Notes: generated from the sequence alone by a model not told the origin. A stretch of 64,000 nucleotides of DNA from Pseudomonadota bacterium (GCA_023388075.1 JAEWGX010000024.1:17553-81552); one strand, 5' to 3'; counted from the stretch's first letter, positions 33,923 to 42,606 are shown. Numbers and translations are program-made.

Positions 33923-36117
33923 GCGCCGTGCCGGGCACGATCGCGGCACCCCTCCCGGCGCCGTCGGCACCGGCCAGGCTGCCGGCACTGCTGCCGCCGC
34001 TGCGCGAGGACCTGTGCCTGCATCCGGCCGCGCCGGATCGCGACGGCTCGCCGGCCTGGACCGTCCAGGATCCGGTGAGCAACCGGTTCTATCGCATCGG
34101 CTGGGCGGAGTTCGAGATGCTGGCGCACTGGCAGCTGCGTGACCCCGCGCTGGTACTGCGCGCGATCCGCGAGGCCGGCCCGCTCGCGCCGGACGCGGCG
34201 GCACTCTCGGCGTTCCTCGCGTTCCTGCGCCGGCACCACCTCCTTCGCGCGAGCACCTCGGGCGACACCCGGGCGCTGGAGCAGGCGCGGGTCGACGCGC
34301 GCGGGCGTTGGGCGAGCCGGCTCCTGCACGACTATCTGTTCTTCCGCATCCCGCTGGTGCGGCCGCAGCGCTGGCTGCAGTCGATGCTTCCCTGGGTGGC
34401 CTTCGCCGGTTCGCGCGGCTTCACGATCGTCACGATCGGCTGCACGATCCTCGGCCTGCTGCTCGCGCTGCGCCAGTGGGATGTCTTCCTGCACACCTTC
34501 CAGGATCGGCTCGGGCCGGCGGGACTGGCGGGCTTCGCCGTCGCGCTCGCCCTCGCGAAGTCGCTGCACGAGCTCGCCCATGCCTTCGTCGCGACGCGCC
34601 ACGGCGTGCGGGTGGCCCACATGGGCGTCGCCTTCCTGGTCATGTGGCCGATGCTCTATACCGACACGGGCGAATCGTGGAAGCTGGCGGACCGACGCAA
34701 GCGCTTCGCGATCGCGGCCGCCGGCATTCGCGCCGAGCTCGCGCTCGCCGGCTTCGCGACGCTGGCCTGGAGCCTGGTCGCCGACGGGCCGTTGCGCAGC
34801 GCGCTGTTCTTCCTCGCGACGACGAGCTGGCTGGTGACGCTGGCCATCAACGCGAGTCCGTTCATGCGGTTCGACGGCTACTTCCTGCTGTCCGACGCGC
34901 TCGACATCCCGAACCTGCATCAGCGCGCCTTCGCGCTGGGTCGCGCGGCGTTGCGCCGCGGGCTGCTCGGCTGGGACGAGCCCGATCCCGAGCCGTTCCC
35001 GCCACGCCTGCGCCGGGGTCTGGTGGTCTTCGCATGGGCTACCTGGATCTGGCGGCTGGCGGTGTTCGTCGGGATCGCGCTCGCGGTCTATCACTTCTTC
35101 TTCAAGGCGCTCGGCATCGTGCTCCTCGCGGTGGAGCTCGGCTGGTTCGTCGCCCGGCCGGTGTGGGGGGAGGTGAGGGCCTGGCTCGCCGTCGCGCGGC
35201 AACGCCTCACCGACGGGGGGCACCGCGGGATCGTCGCCTCGGGCCTGCATCGGCCGTTGCTGCTGCTCGGGGTCGTCGTTGCGCTACTCGCCGTGCCATG
35301 GCGGCTGGACATCCGCGCCGAAGGCTGGGCCCATGCCCGGCAGCAGCAGCTCCTCTATGCCCCGGTGCCCGCGCGCGTGGTCCGCATCGCCCCGCCCGGG
35401 CCGGTCGGGCGCGGCGCGGTGCTCGCGCTGCTCGATTCGCCGGACGTGCGCAGCCGCGCGGCGCAGGCGGAGGTGGTCGCGGACAGGCTCGCGATCGAGC
35501 TCGACCGGATCGGCGGCCGGATCGGCGGGCTGGAGCGACGCGCGGTGGTTGCGCAGCGGCTCGCGCAGGAGCGCGCCGAGCTCCTCGCGCAGCGCGAGGA
35601 GCTCGCCCGGCTGGTGCTGGCGGCGCCGTTCGACGGCGTCCTGGCCGACGTGGACCCGGAGCTCGCCCCGGGTGTCTGGGTCAATCCGTCCAGCCCCATC
35701 GCGGTGCTCTACGACCCGTCGGAGTGGCTGGTGGACGCGCTTGTCGACGAGGCTTCGATCGGCCGTTTCGCGATCGGTGCGCCGGCCCGCTTCCACGTGC
35801 GTGGCCGGCCGGCGCCGGCGCTCGTGGCCACGGTGGTCGCGATCGACTCCGCGCGTGCCCAGGTGCTGCCCCATCCGATGCTCGCCGTCCAGCACGGCGG
35901 ACGGGTGCCTGCGACGCAAGCGCCCGACGGCACGCTGCTGCCCCGCGATGCGCTGTACCGGGTGCGCCTGCGGCTGGAGTCGCCGCCGGCGGGCGACGTC
36001 GCGACGGGGCATCGCCACCTGCTGGGCAGTGTCGCGATCGAAGGCGAGGCGCGCGCGCCGCTGGTCGACTGGGCGCGGGCTCTGGCCGCGCTGGTGGTGC
36101 GCGAGAGCGGGTTCTGA
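33907..36117 (+). CDS. PqqD-like/M50 site-2 protease/HlyD fusion protein
   Basis: 736 residues. Residues about 30-115 look like a PqqD-type peptide-binding winged helix (PAWTVQDPVSNRFYRIGWAE). A multi-pass membrane region follows with the zinc protease motif H-E-L-A-H (221-225) and the second S2P motif N-x-x-P-x4-D-G (NASPFMRFDGYFLLSD, 315-330), so the M50 active site appears intact. After further helices and an anchor near 445-460, a HlyD adaptor with lipoyl halves (YAPVPARVVRIAPPGPVGRG, VLAAPFDGVLADV) occupies the rest. ATG 33907 or GTG 33919 (GTGA overlap) are both possible starts. I infer a protease-coupled inner-membrane component that recognises a peptide, cuts it and hands it to the adaptor channel. 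No ATPase is encoded with it. Confidence 0.85.
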   Translation: MDRLVSAVPGTIAAPLPAPSAPARLPALLPPLREDLCLHPAAPDRDGSPAWTVQDPVSNRFYRIGWAEFEMLAHWQLRDPALVLRAIREAGPLAPDAAALSAFLAFLRRHHLLRASTSGDTRALEQARVDARGRWASRLLHDYLFFRIPLVRPQRWLQSMLPWVAFAGSRGFTIVTIGCTILGLLLALRQWDVFLHTFQDRLGPAGLAGFAVALALAKSLHELAHAFVATRHGVRVAHMGVAFLVMWPMLYTDTGESWKLADRRKRFAIAAAGIRAELALAGFATLAWSLVADGPLRSALFFLATTSWLVTLAINASPFMRFDGYFLLSDALDIPNLHQRAFALGRAALRRGLLGWDEPDPEPFPPRLRRGLVVFAWATWIWRLAVFVGIALAVYHFFFKALGIVLLAVELGWFVARPVWGEVRAWLAVARQRLTDGGHRGIVASGLHRPLLLLGVVVALLAVPWRLDIRAEGWAHARQQQLLYAPVPARVVRIAPPGPVGRGAVLALLDSPDVRSRAAQAEVVADRLAIELDRIGGRIGGLERRAVVAQRLAQERAELLAQREELARLVLAAPFDGVLADVDPELAPGVWVNPSSPIAVLYDPSEWLVDALVDEASIGRFAIGAPARFHVRGRPAPALVATVVAIDSARAQVLPHPMLAVQHGGRVPATQAPDGTLLPRDALYRVRLRLESPPAGDVATGHRHLLGSVAIEGEARAPLVDWARALAALVVRESGF

Positions 36118-36181
36118 GCGTCCCCGGGTGCCACGGGCGCGCCGGCGCAGCGCCGCGCGGCTCAGTCGGGCAGGGCCACCT

Positions 36182-36817
36182 TCACTTGGTGGTGCGCGGT
36201 TTCCACCAGTTGGGCTGGACGAAATCGTAGCGACCGCTCGCCTGCAGCTCGTTGGCGAGATCGAGCGACGCGAGTCCCGTCGGGGCGTCCACCAGCCACA
36301 TGCGCGCGCTGATCTGCCGGAGCGCCTGCAGCCCGTCGGCCGCGAGCTGCGCCCGCGCCTCGTCCGCGGGCAGGGCTTCCTTCAGGCCGACGATCACGCC
36401 GCCGGGCAGCGCGCGCGGGTGCCCGGCAGCGTCCTCGAAGAGGGGAGAGACGGCCGGTGCCGCGCCGACGGCCTGGCCGCCCGCCGGCGGGGCGGTCGCG
36501 CCCTTGGCGTCGGCCCGCCCTCTGCTTCGCGAGCCATCCAGCTCGCCGGGTCGCGCCGCGCGGATCGTCGGGCTGCCGCCGTCGCCCGGAAACTCCACGA
36601 TGCGACGGGAATCGAGCCAGAGCGGACGCGTGCCATCGCCTTCCCTCACGGCGTGAGACGGGGCGGTCGTGGCCTTGCCGAGCGGCCACCCCCCCGTCTT
36701 CGCGGGAAGGGCGCTCGCATCCTCGGCATGGCCCCGGCCGCGCTCGGCGGCGCTGGCCGCGGCCGGCACCGCGAGGACGAATGCAAGGAGGACGAGGGCT
36801 GGTGCAAGGACGCTCAT
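36182..36817 (-). CDS. secreted propeptide-like chaperone of the adjacent S8 protease
   Basis: 211 residues with a Sec signal peptide (LAPALVLLAFVLAVPAAASA). Residues 25-130 are low-complexity Gly/Ala/Arg-rich. Residues about 139-207 read like a subtilase propeptide: VIVGLKEALPADEARAQL, then RMWLVDAPTG, and the end YDFVQPNWWKP resembles the C-terminal strand that occupies the protease active site. It is coupled to the protease gene by a four-base ATGA overlap. The neighbouring enzyme has no propeptide of its own. By analogy with the ORF2 chaperone of the Aeromonas sobria kexin-like protease ASP, I infer an external folding chaperone and inhibitor. Confidence 0.72.
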   Translation of the reverse strand: MSVLAPALVLLAFVLAVPAAASAAERGRGHAEDASALPAKTGGWPLGKATTAPSHAVREGDGTRPLWLDSRRIVEFPGDGGSPTIRAARPGELDGSRSRGRADAKGATAPPAGGQAVGAAPAVSPLFEDAAGHPRALPGGVIVGLKEALPADEARAQLAADGLQALRQISARMWLVDAPTGLASLDLANELQASGRYDFVQPNWWKPRTTK

Positions 36818-38535
36818 GGTCTGCCGTGAAACGTGATGGCCCAGGAGGCGAACCGACCCGTGTCGCCCATGAGCATGTCGGTGACCTCGAGCGTCCAGTT
36901 GCCGTTGCCGGCATGGATCACCGGCTCCTCGAGGTGCCGCACCGAGCCGAACGGATAGTCATTGTAGTCGCCGCAGTTCACCGTATCCTCGGCGGCGGTG
37001 TAGCAGACGTGGGCGTCCGACAGCTCGCTCACCAGGTTCTGCGGACTCTGCAGACGGATGCGCAGGTCGCCGGTGCTCGGGTGGCTTCCCGTCTGGGCAT
37101 CGTTCCTGGCCGTGAAGCGCACCTCGACGAACTCGATCTTGCCGATCGCGCAGTCGGCCACCGTGATGGTGCTGGTCACCGGCTGCGGCGTCGAACCGGC
37201 GCCGCTCGCCACCGGGTCGGGCAGCGGCAGTCCCACCGCCTGCGCATACGGGCCGCACCGGAGCAACGATTCGCTGCCGCCGACGCTGGACCAGGTGCGC
37301 GCCGCCTGCACCGCGGCCTCCGCGTCGACCACGCCGAAGCCGTACTTGTGGCTGAAGTGCAGGCCGAAGGCGCTTTGCCATTCCGGATCGGGGATCGGTG
37401 CAGGGGACGGCGGGAAATCGTTCTGGCGTGCGGTGGTGGCCATGATGAGGCGAACGTCCCGCCAGGTGAGCTCGGGGTTCGCCGCGAGCATGAGCGCGGC
37501 CACCCCGGCGACCATCGGGGTGCTCGCCGAGGTGCCGGTGAAGTCATCGCGATACTGGTTGCGGATCGCGGTGGTGCGGATGTCGGCGTTGGTGAATCCG
37601 TTGCTGCTGTCCGGTGGCAGGTTGGACGAGGGCGCGCAGACCAGGAGGTTCGCGCCGCGCTCGCCATAGAACGGCTGTCGGCCGTTGCTGTCCACGGCGC
37701 AGGCCGCGATGATGCCGAGCTTGTTGACGTAGCCGTCATAGTTGGAGTTCTCCCGCACGCAGGGCTCGACCTCCGGCGTGGACAGCAGGTCCGGGTTGTA
37801 GCAGCCGCCGTTGCCGCTCGGGAAGACGTAGATCGCACCCTTGCCGCCGCGCCCGTGCGTGATGCCGTGCTGGATCGCGGCGACGAAGCTGGGTTCGGCC
37901 GGGTGCAGGAAGCCGTCGTCCGGCGAGCCCCAGCTGTTGTTGTAGACCGAGTTGAGGCCGAGGTCGCGATTCAGCGCCTCGGAAACGTCGGTGTCCAGCG
38001 CCGTGGCGAGCGCGTTGTAGCCGACGAGGCTCGCCCGTGGGGCGACTCCCGCCATGCCGAGCGCATTGCCGTCGCGCGCGACGATCAGGCCCGCCACCGA
38101 GGTGCCGTGGCCGTCGTCGCTGTTGCAGGGCAGGGGCCAGCTGTTGCCGCGCCGCGCCTGGCGGTAGTTGAAGCTGCCGTCGGCCACGACGTTGGGGGCC
38201 AGGTCCTCGTGGGTCACCTCGATCGCGTCGTCGATCACCGCGACCCGCACGCCCTCGCCCTTGGTGATGGTCCAGGCACCGAAGGCGCGCAGGTCCTCGC
38301 CGCGGCGCCCGGTGACCGTGCCGTCGTTGTCGAGATGCCATTGCTGCCCGAGTTGCGGGTCCGGCCCGGCCAGCGCCGGCGCGTCCGTCAGCGTGTACTG
38401 GAACGGGCAGCCCGGGTCGTTGATGTTCCCGCCAGGCGGGGGCAAGGGAGGATTGGAGCCGCCGCCGCAGGAGACCAGCAGGCTCAGGACAATGCCTGCC
38501 AGGCAGCAGGTGGATCGGTTCTTGGAGATTCGCAT
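36814..38535 (-). CDS. kexin-like S8 serine protease lipoprotein with P domain, no propeptide
   Basis: 573 residues. A lipobox LLVSC gives Cys23 at the mature N-terminus. The catalytic domain starts at about residue 62 (QLGQQWHLDNDG) with no room for a propeptide. Catalytic residues are Asp102 (VAVIDDAIEVTHEDL), His143 (DDGHGTSVAG), Asn242 of the oxyanion hole (PSGNGG) and Ser336 (GTSASTP). Residues about 440-573 form a P/homo-B domain ending NWTLEVTDMLMGD and FASWAITFHG, as in kexin and furin. It probably cleaves secreted or surface proteins at the cell envelope. The following gene likely supplies the propeptide function. Confidence 0.9.
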   Translation of the reverse strand: MRISKNRSTCCLAGIVLSLLVSCGGGSNPPLPPPGGNINDPGCPFQYTLTDAPALAGPDPQLGQQWHLDNDGTVTGRRGEDLRAFGAWTITKGEGVRVAVIDDAIEVTHEDLAPNVVADGSFNYRQARRGNSWPLPCNSDDGHGTSVAGLIVARDGNALGMAGVAPRASLVGYNALATALDTDVSEALNRDLGLNSVYNNSWGSPDDGFLHPAEPSFVAAIQHGITHGRGGKGAIYVFPSGNGGCYNPDLLSTPEVEPCVRENSNYDGYVNKLGIIAACAVDSNGRQPFYGERGANLLVCAPSSNLPPDSSNGFTNADIRTTAIRNQYRDDFTGTSASTPMVAGVAALMLAANPELTWRDVRLIMATTARQNDFPPSPAPIPDPEWQSAFGLHFSHKYGFGVVDAEAAVQAARTWSSVGGSESLLRCGPYAQAVGLPLPDPVASGAGSTPQPVTSTITVADCAIGKIEFVEVRFTARNDAQTGSHPSTGDLRIRLQSPQNLVSELSDAHVCYTAAEDTVNCGDYNDYPFGSVRHLEEPVIHAGNGNWTLEVTDMLMGDTGRFASWAITFHGRP

Positions 38536-38799
38536 CGTGTCATGTCGCCGGGGCGGCAGGGGTGCCGCCTTGCGGGCCAGCCATTATCGACGAACGGCGG
38601 ATACCCCCGGCATCGGCGTGCAGGATCACAACGGCACCGGGAAGGGGCGTTCGAGGGGAGCACGGGCGCCGGGCCACGGCGCCCGCCGGCCGTCGGCGAT
38701 AATCGGGGCCGCGCGCCGCACCCGGCGTCCTCCACCGGGCGCCCGCGGCGGCGCGACCACGACCCGCTCCCGAAACCCCGCCTTCCGGACCTCCCCAGC
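38536..38799. other. intergenic region between the S8 protease and pyc
   Basis: A 264-base divergent gap that must hold promoters for both neighbours. It is GC-rich; the part next to the protease (38560-38610) is slightly richer in AT (CCATTATCGACG, ATAATCGG at 38699-38706). No convincing -35/-10 pair, repeat or RNA gene was found. Confidence 0.4.
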
Positions 38800-41700
38800 A
38801 TGAAGACTCTCGGCTCGCTTCTCGTCGCCAACCGGTCGGAGATCGCCATCCGCGTGATGCGGGCGGCCGCGGAGCTGGGGATGCGCACCGTGGCGATCTA
38901 CTCCCACGAGGACCGCTTCTCCCTGCACCGGTTCAAGGCGGACGAGAGCTACCTGGTCGGCAGCGGCCAGAAGCCGCTGCAGGCCTACCTGGACATCGAC
39001 GGCATCATCCGCGTCGCCCGCCGGGCGAAGGTGGAGGCGATCCATCCCGGCTACGGCTTCCTGTCCGAGAACCCGGACTTCGCGCGCGCCTGCGCGCGTG
39101 CCGGCATCGCCTTCGTGGGTCCGTCGCCGGAGGTGATGACCGTCCTCGGCAACAAGGTCTCGGCCCGCAATGCCGCGGTGGCGGCGGGCGTGCCGGTCAT
39201 GCCGGCAAGCGGCCCCCTGCCGGCGGACGAGGCGGCCTGCCGCGAGCTCGCCGCCGGCATCGGCTATCCCCTGATGCTGAAGGCAAGCTGGGGCGGCGGC
39301 GGGCGCGGCATGCGGGTGATCCGCAGCGACGAGGAGCTCGCCGCGCAGGTGCCGGTGGCGCGCCGCGAGGCCGGCGCCGCCTTCGGCAACGACGAGCTCT
39401 ACCTGGAGAAGCTGGTGGAGCGCGCGCATCACGTCGAGGTCCAGATTCTCGGCGACCTGCACGGCCGGCTCGTGCACCTCTTCGAGCGTGACTGCTCGGT
39501 GCAGCGGCGCAACCAGAAGGTGGTGGAGCGCGCGCCGGCACCGTATCTGGACGACGAGCGGCGCTCGGCGCTCTGCGAGGCGGCGCTCGCGCTCGCCCGT
39601 GCGGTCGGCTACACCCATGCCGGCACGGTCGAGTTCCTGATGGACGCCGACTCGCGCGAGTTCTTCTTCATCGAGGTCAACCCTCGGATCCAGGTCGAGC
39701 ACACGGTGACCGAGCAGGTGACCGGCATCGACATCGTCAAGGCGCAGATCCGCATCACCGAAGGCGCGCGCATCGGCGAGCGCGACGATCGTCGCGACGA
39801 GCGTGGCCAGAGGCAAGCGCTCGGCTCCGGTGTGCCGGAACAGTCGGAGATCCGCCTGAACGGCCATGCGCTCCAGTGCCGGATCACCACGGAGGATCCG
39901 GAGAACGGCTTCACGCCCGACTACGGGCGGATCAGCGCGTATCGCAGCGCTGCCGGCTTCGGCATCCGCCTCGACGGCGGCACCGCGTACAGTGGCGCGG
40001 TGATCACTCCTTACTACGATTCGCTGCTGGTCAAGGTGACGGCCTGGGCGCCCACGGCGCCGGAAGCGATCAGCCGGATGGACCGCGCGCTGCGCGAGTT
40101 CCGCATCCGCGGCGTGGCGACCAACCTGCAGTTCGTGGAGAACCTGGTCAACCATCCCGACTTCGTCGCCGGCAAGGTTACGACCCGCTTCATCGACTCC
40201 ACGCCGGCGCTCTTTCGCTTCGCGCGGCGCCGCGATCGCGCCACTCGCCTGCTTCGCTACCTCGGCGAGGTGATCGTGAACGGGCACTCCGACCTGAAGG
40301 GGCGCACCGCGCCCGATCTGTCCCACGTGCGGGTGCAGCTTCCGGCCGAGGTGCCGGGTGCGCCGTTGCCCAAGGGATCGCGCGACCGGCTGCTCGAGCT
40401 CGGTCCGGCGGCGTTCGCGCGCTGGATGCGCGAGCATCCGCGGGCGCTGGTCACCGACACCACCATGCGGGACGCGCATCAGTCGCTCTTCGCCACGCGC
40501 ATGCGAACCGCGGACATGGCGGCGATCGCGCCGTCGTACGCGACCCTGCTCGGTCAACTGTTCTCGGTGGAATGCTGGGGTGGAGCGACCTTCGACGCGA
40601 GCCTGCGCTTCCTCAAGGAGGATCCGTGGGAGCGCCTGCACAAGCTTCGCGCCGCGATGCCCAACCTGCTGCTGCAGATGCTGCTGCGGGCGTCCAACGC
40701 AGTGGGCTACACCAACTATGCCGACAACGTGGTGCGGCACTTCGTGCGCCAGGCCGCGAAGGAAGGCATCGACCTCTTCCGCGTCTTCGATTCGCTCAAC
40801 TGGGTGGAGAACATGCGCGTCGCCATCGACGCGGTGCTGGAGAGCGGGGCGCTCTGCGAAGGCGCCATCTGCTACACGGCGGACCTGTTCGATCCCGAGC
40901 GCCCCAAGTACGACCTCGCCTACTACGTGGGCCTGGCCCGGCAGCTCGAGCGCGCCGGCTGCCACATCCTCGGCATCAAGGACATGGCCGGCGTCTGCCG
41001 CCCACGGGCGGCGGCCGCGCTGGTGCGCGCGCTGCGCGAGGAGACGGGCCTGCCGATCCACTTCCACACTCACGACACCAGCGGAGCGGCCGCGGCCAGC
41101 GTGCTCGCCGCGGTGCAGGCGGGCGCGGACGCGTTCGATGCGGCGCTCGACTCGATGAGCGGCCTCACCTCGCAGCCTAACCTCAACACCATCCTCGCGA
41201 TGCTGGAGGGCGACGAGCGCGATCCCGGCATCAGCCGGCAGGCGCTGCGCGAGGTCTCGGACTACTTCGAGGGCGTGCGCCGCTACTATGCGCCGTTCGA
41301 ATCCGACATCCGGTCCGGCACCGCCGACGTCTATCGCCACGAGATGCCGGGCGGGCAGTACACCAACCTGCGCGAGCAGGCACGGGCGATCGGCCTGGAG
41401 CATCGCTGGCCGGAAGTCTCGCGTGCCTACGCGGACGTGAACCAGTTGTTCGGCGACATCGTCAAGGTGACGCCGACCTCCAAGGTGGTGGGCGACATGG
41501 CGATCATGATGGTGGCCAACGACCTCGCACCGGCCGACGTCGCCGATCCGCGGCGCGAGGTCGCGTTCCCGGAGAGCGTGGTCGCGCTCTTTCGCGGCGA
41601 GCTGGGCTTTCCGCCCGACGGCTTTCCGCCGGCGCTCTCGCGCAAGGTCCTCAAGGAGGATCCGCCGCAGCCGTACCGGCCCGGCGATCGCCTGCCGCCC

Positions 41701-42285
41701 GTCGACCTCGACCGGGCCCGCGAGGACGCCGAGAAGGCGGCCGGCCGGCAGGTCGGCGAGCGCGACGTCGCGTCGTTCCTCATGTACCCGAAGGTGTTCA
41801 AGGACTACTGGGAGCATCGCCGCCTGCACGGTGACGTGAGCAAGGTGCCGACGCCCGCGTTCTTCTACGGCATGCGGGAAGGCGAGGAGGTCGCGATCGA
41901 CATCGATCCCGGCAAGACGCTGATCGTGCGGCTGCAAGGCGTCTCGCCGGCCGACGAGGAAGGCATCGTGCGCGTGTTCTTCGAGCTCAACGGCCAGCCG
42001 CGGACCGTGCGCGTACGCAAGGCCGGTGTTGCCTCGCAGACGCCGCAGCGGCCGAAGGCCGAGAGCGGCAACCCGGCGCATGTCGCCGCCCCGATGCCCG
42101 GGATGGTGGTGACGGTGGCGGTGCGCGCCGGCCAGGCCGTCAAGGTGGGGGATCCCCTGATCTCCATCGAGGCGATGAAGATGGAATCGCAGATCCGCGC
42201 CGACCGCGATGCCAAGGTGAAAGCCGTGCTGGTCAAGCCCGGCGATACCATCGCGGCGCACGACCTGCTTCTCGAGCTGGGCTGA
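38800..42285 (+). CDS. pyc: pyruvate carboxylase
   Basis: 1161 residues, single-chain form. The biotin carboxylase domain (about 5-470) has ATP-grasp motifs such as LMLKASWGGGGRGMRV and EFFFIEVNPRIQVEHTVTEQVTG. The carboxyltransferase domain (about 545-830) starts at TDTTMRDAHQSLFATRMRT. The biotin carrier is at the C-terminus with EAMKMES, Lys near 1127. It makes oxaloacetate from pyruvate and feeds gluconeogenesis with fbp. An Arg/Asp/Glu-rich insert (GERDDRRDERGQRQALG, residues about 325-345) breaks the normally short loop after ITEGARI. The ATG at 38800 matches the usual start (GSLLVANRSEIAIRV). Upstream in-frame sequence is non-coding. Confidence 0.96.
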   Translation: MKTLGSLLVANRSEIAIRVMRAAAELGMRTVAIYSHEDRFSLHRFKADESYLVGSGQKPLQAYLDIDGIIRVARRAKVEAIHPGYGFLSENPDFARACARAGIAFVGPSPEVMTVLGNKVSARNAAVAAGVPVMPASGPLPADEAACRELAAGIGYPLMLKASWGGGGRGMRVIRSDEELAAQVPVARREAGAAFGNDELYLEKLVERAHHVEVQILGDLHGRLVHLFERDCSVQRRNQKVVERAPAPYLDDERRSALCEAALALARAVGYTHAGTVEFLMDADSREFFFIEVNPRIQVEHTVTEQVTGIDIVKAQIRITEGARIGERDDRRDERGQRQALGSGVPEQSEIRLNGHALQCRITTEDPENGFTPDYGRISAYRSAAGFGIRLDGGTAYSGAVITPYYDSLLVKVTAWAPTAPEAISRMDRALREFRIRGVATNLQFVENLVNHPDFVAGKVTTRFIDSTPALFRFARRRDRATRLLRYLGEVIVNGHSDLKGRTAPDLSHVRVQLPAEVPGAPLPKGSRDRLLELGPAAFARWMREHPRALVTDTTMRDAHQSLFATRMRTADMAAIAPSYATLLGQLFSVECWGGATFDASLRFLKEDPWERLHKLRAAMPNLLLQMLLRASNAVGYTNYADNVVRHFVRQAAKEGIDLFRVFDSLNWVENMRVAIDAVLESGALCEGAICYTADLFDPERPKYDLAYYVGLARQLERAGCHILGIKDMAGVCRPRAAAALVRALREETGLPIHFHTHDTSGAAAASVLAAVQAGADAFDAALDSMSGLTSQPNLNTILAMLEGDERDPGISRQALREVSDYFEGVRRYYAPFESDIRSGTADVYRHEMPGGQYTNLREQARAIGLEHRWPEVSRAYADVNQLFGDIVKVTPTSKVVGDMAIMMVANDLAPADVADPRREVAFPESVVALFRGELGFPPDGFPPALSRKVLKEDPPQPYRPGDRLPPVDLDRAREDAEKAAGRQVGERDVASFLMYPKVFKDYWEHRRLHGDVSKVPTPAFFYGMREGEEVAIDIDPGKTLIVRLQGVSPADEEGIVRVFFELNGQPRTVRVRKAGVASQTPQRPKAESGNPAHVAAPMPGMVVTVAVRAGQAVKVGDPLISIEAMKMESQIRADRDAKVKAVLVKPGDTIAAHDLLLELG

Positions 42286-42365
42286 ACGGGCACGGCCGGT
42301 TTCGGCTGGCAGGATGCCGAACGCGCCTTGCGTCGATGCACTGGTTCCCAGCCGGCCGATTCGCG

Positions 42366-42371
42366 TAGAAT
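42366..42371 (+). promoter_or_regulatory. -10 element (TAGAAT) of the HU gene
   Basis: TAGAAT in the pyc/HU intergenic region (42286-42606). It predicts a start point near 42378 and hence a leader of about 230 bases. The -35 at the right spacing (GGTTCC) is poor. Confidence 0.45.
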
Positions 42372-42404
42372 CTGCCGTTCGCCTCGAACGATGGCGGTGC
42401 GGTA

Positions 42405-42472
42405 GGGCGCTGCGAAGCGCGTTCCGGGTCCAAGGCAAGCGGCCTTCCCCCGGAACAGGAAGCGCGCAGCCC
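42405..42472 (+). ncRNA. long hairpin in the HU 5' leader (candidate structured RNA or attenuator)
   Basis: A nested hairpin: GGG/CCC and CTGCG/CGCAG outer stem (42405-42414 with 42465-42472), a perfect 8-bp middle stem GTTCCGGG/CCCGGAAC (42421-42428 with 42449-42456), and an inner AAGGC/GCCTT (42432-42436 with 42442-42446) closing a five-base loop. It lies between the predicted transcription start and the HU gene. No T-run follows, so it is not a simple terminator. It does not resemble 6S RNA, tmRNA or RNase P RNA to my eye. A smaller inverted repeat CAATCA-ACG-TGATTG is at 42543-42557. Confidence 0.45.
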
Positions 42473-42606
42473 TGTCACCGGGAATGCGAGAACAACGCGG
42501 ACCGGCGTGGGACCTGGAGGAGGGGGGCTCACCGGCTGCGTCCAATCAACGTGATTGTCCGCCGCGGGCGGCGAATGACAGACGATCCAATACGCAGAGG
42601 GACTGA

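Noticed and set aside
33907..36117. M50/HlyD fusion as a degenerate, inactive protease
   Set aside because: Both metal-site motifs (H-E-L-A-H, and N-x-x-P-x4-D-G) are intact with normal spacing, so inactivity is not supported.
36118..36181. GC-rich inverted sequence between the convergent M50 and chaperone genes as a terminator
   Set aside because: The stem-like GGCGCGCCGGCGC region has no T-run on either strand, so a Rho-independent terminator is not supported.
38626..42438. Minus-strand open frame of about 1270 codons opposite pyruvate carboxylase
   Set aside because: His/Arg/Ala-rich mirror of the pyc codons with no domain and no ribosome site; typical GC-rich shadow.
42372..42606. 6S RNA, tmRNA or RNase P RNA in the HU leader
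   Set aside because: None of the conserved sequence blocks of these RNAs is seen; kept only as a generic structured leader.
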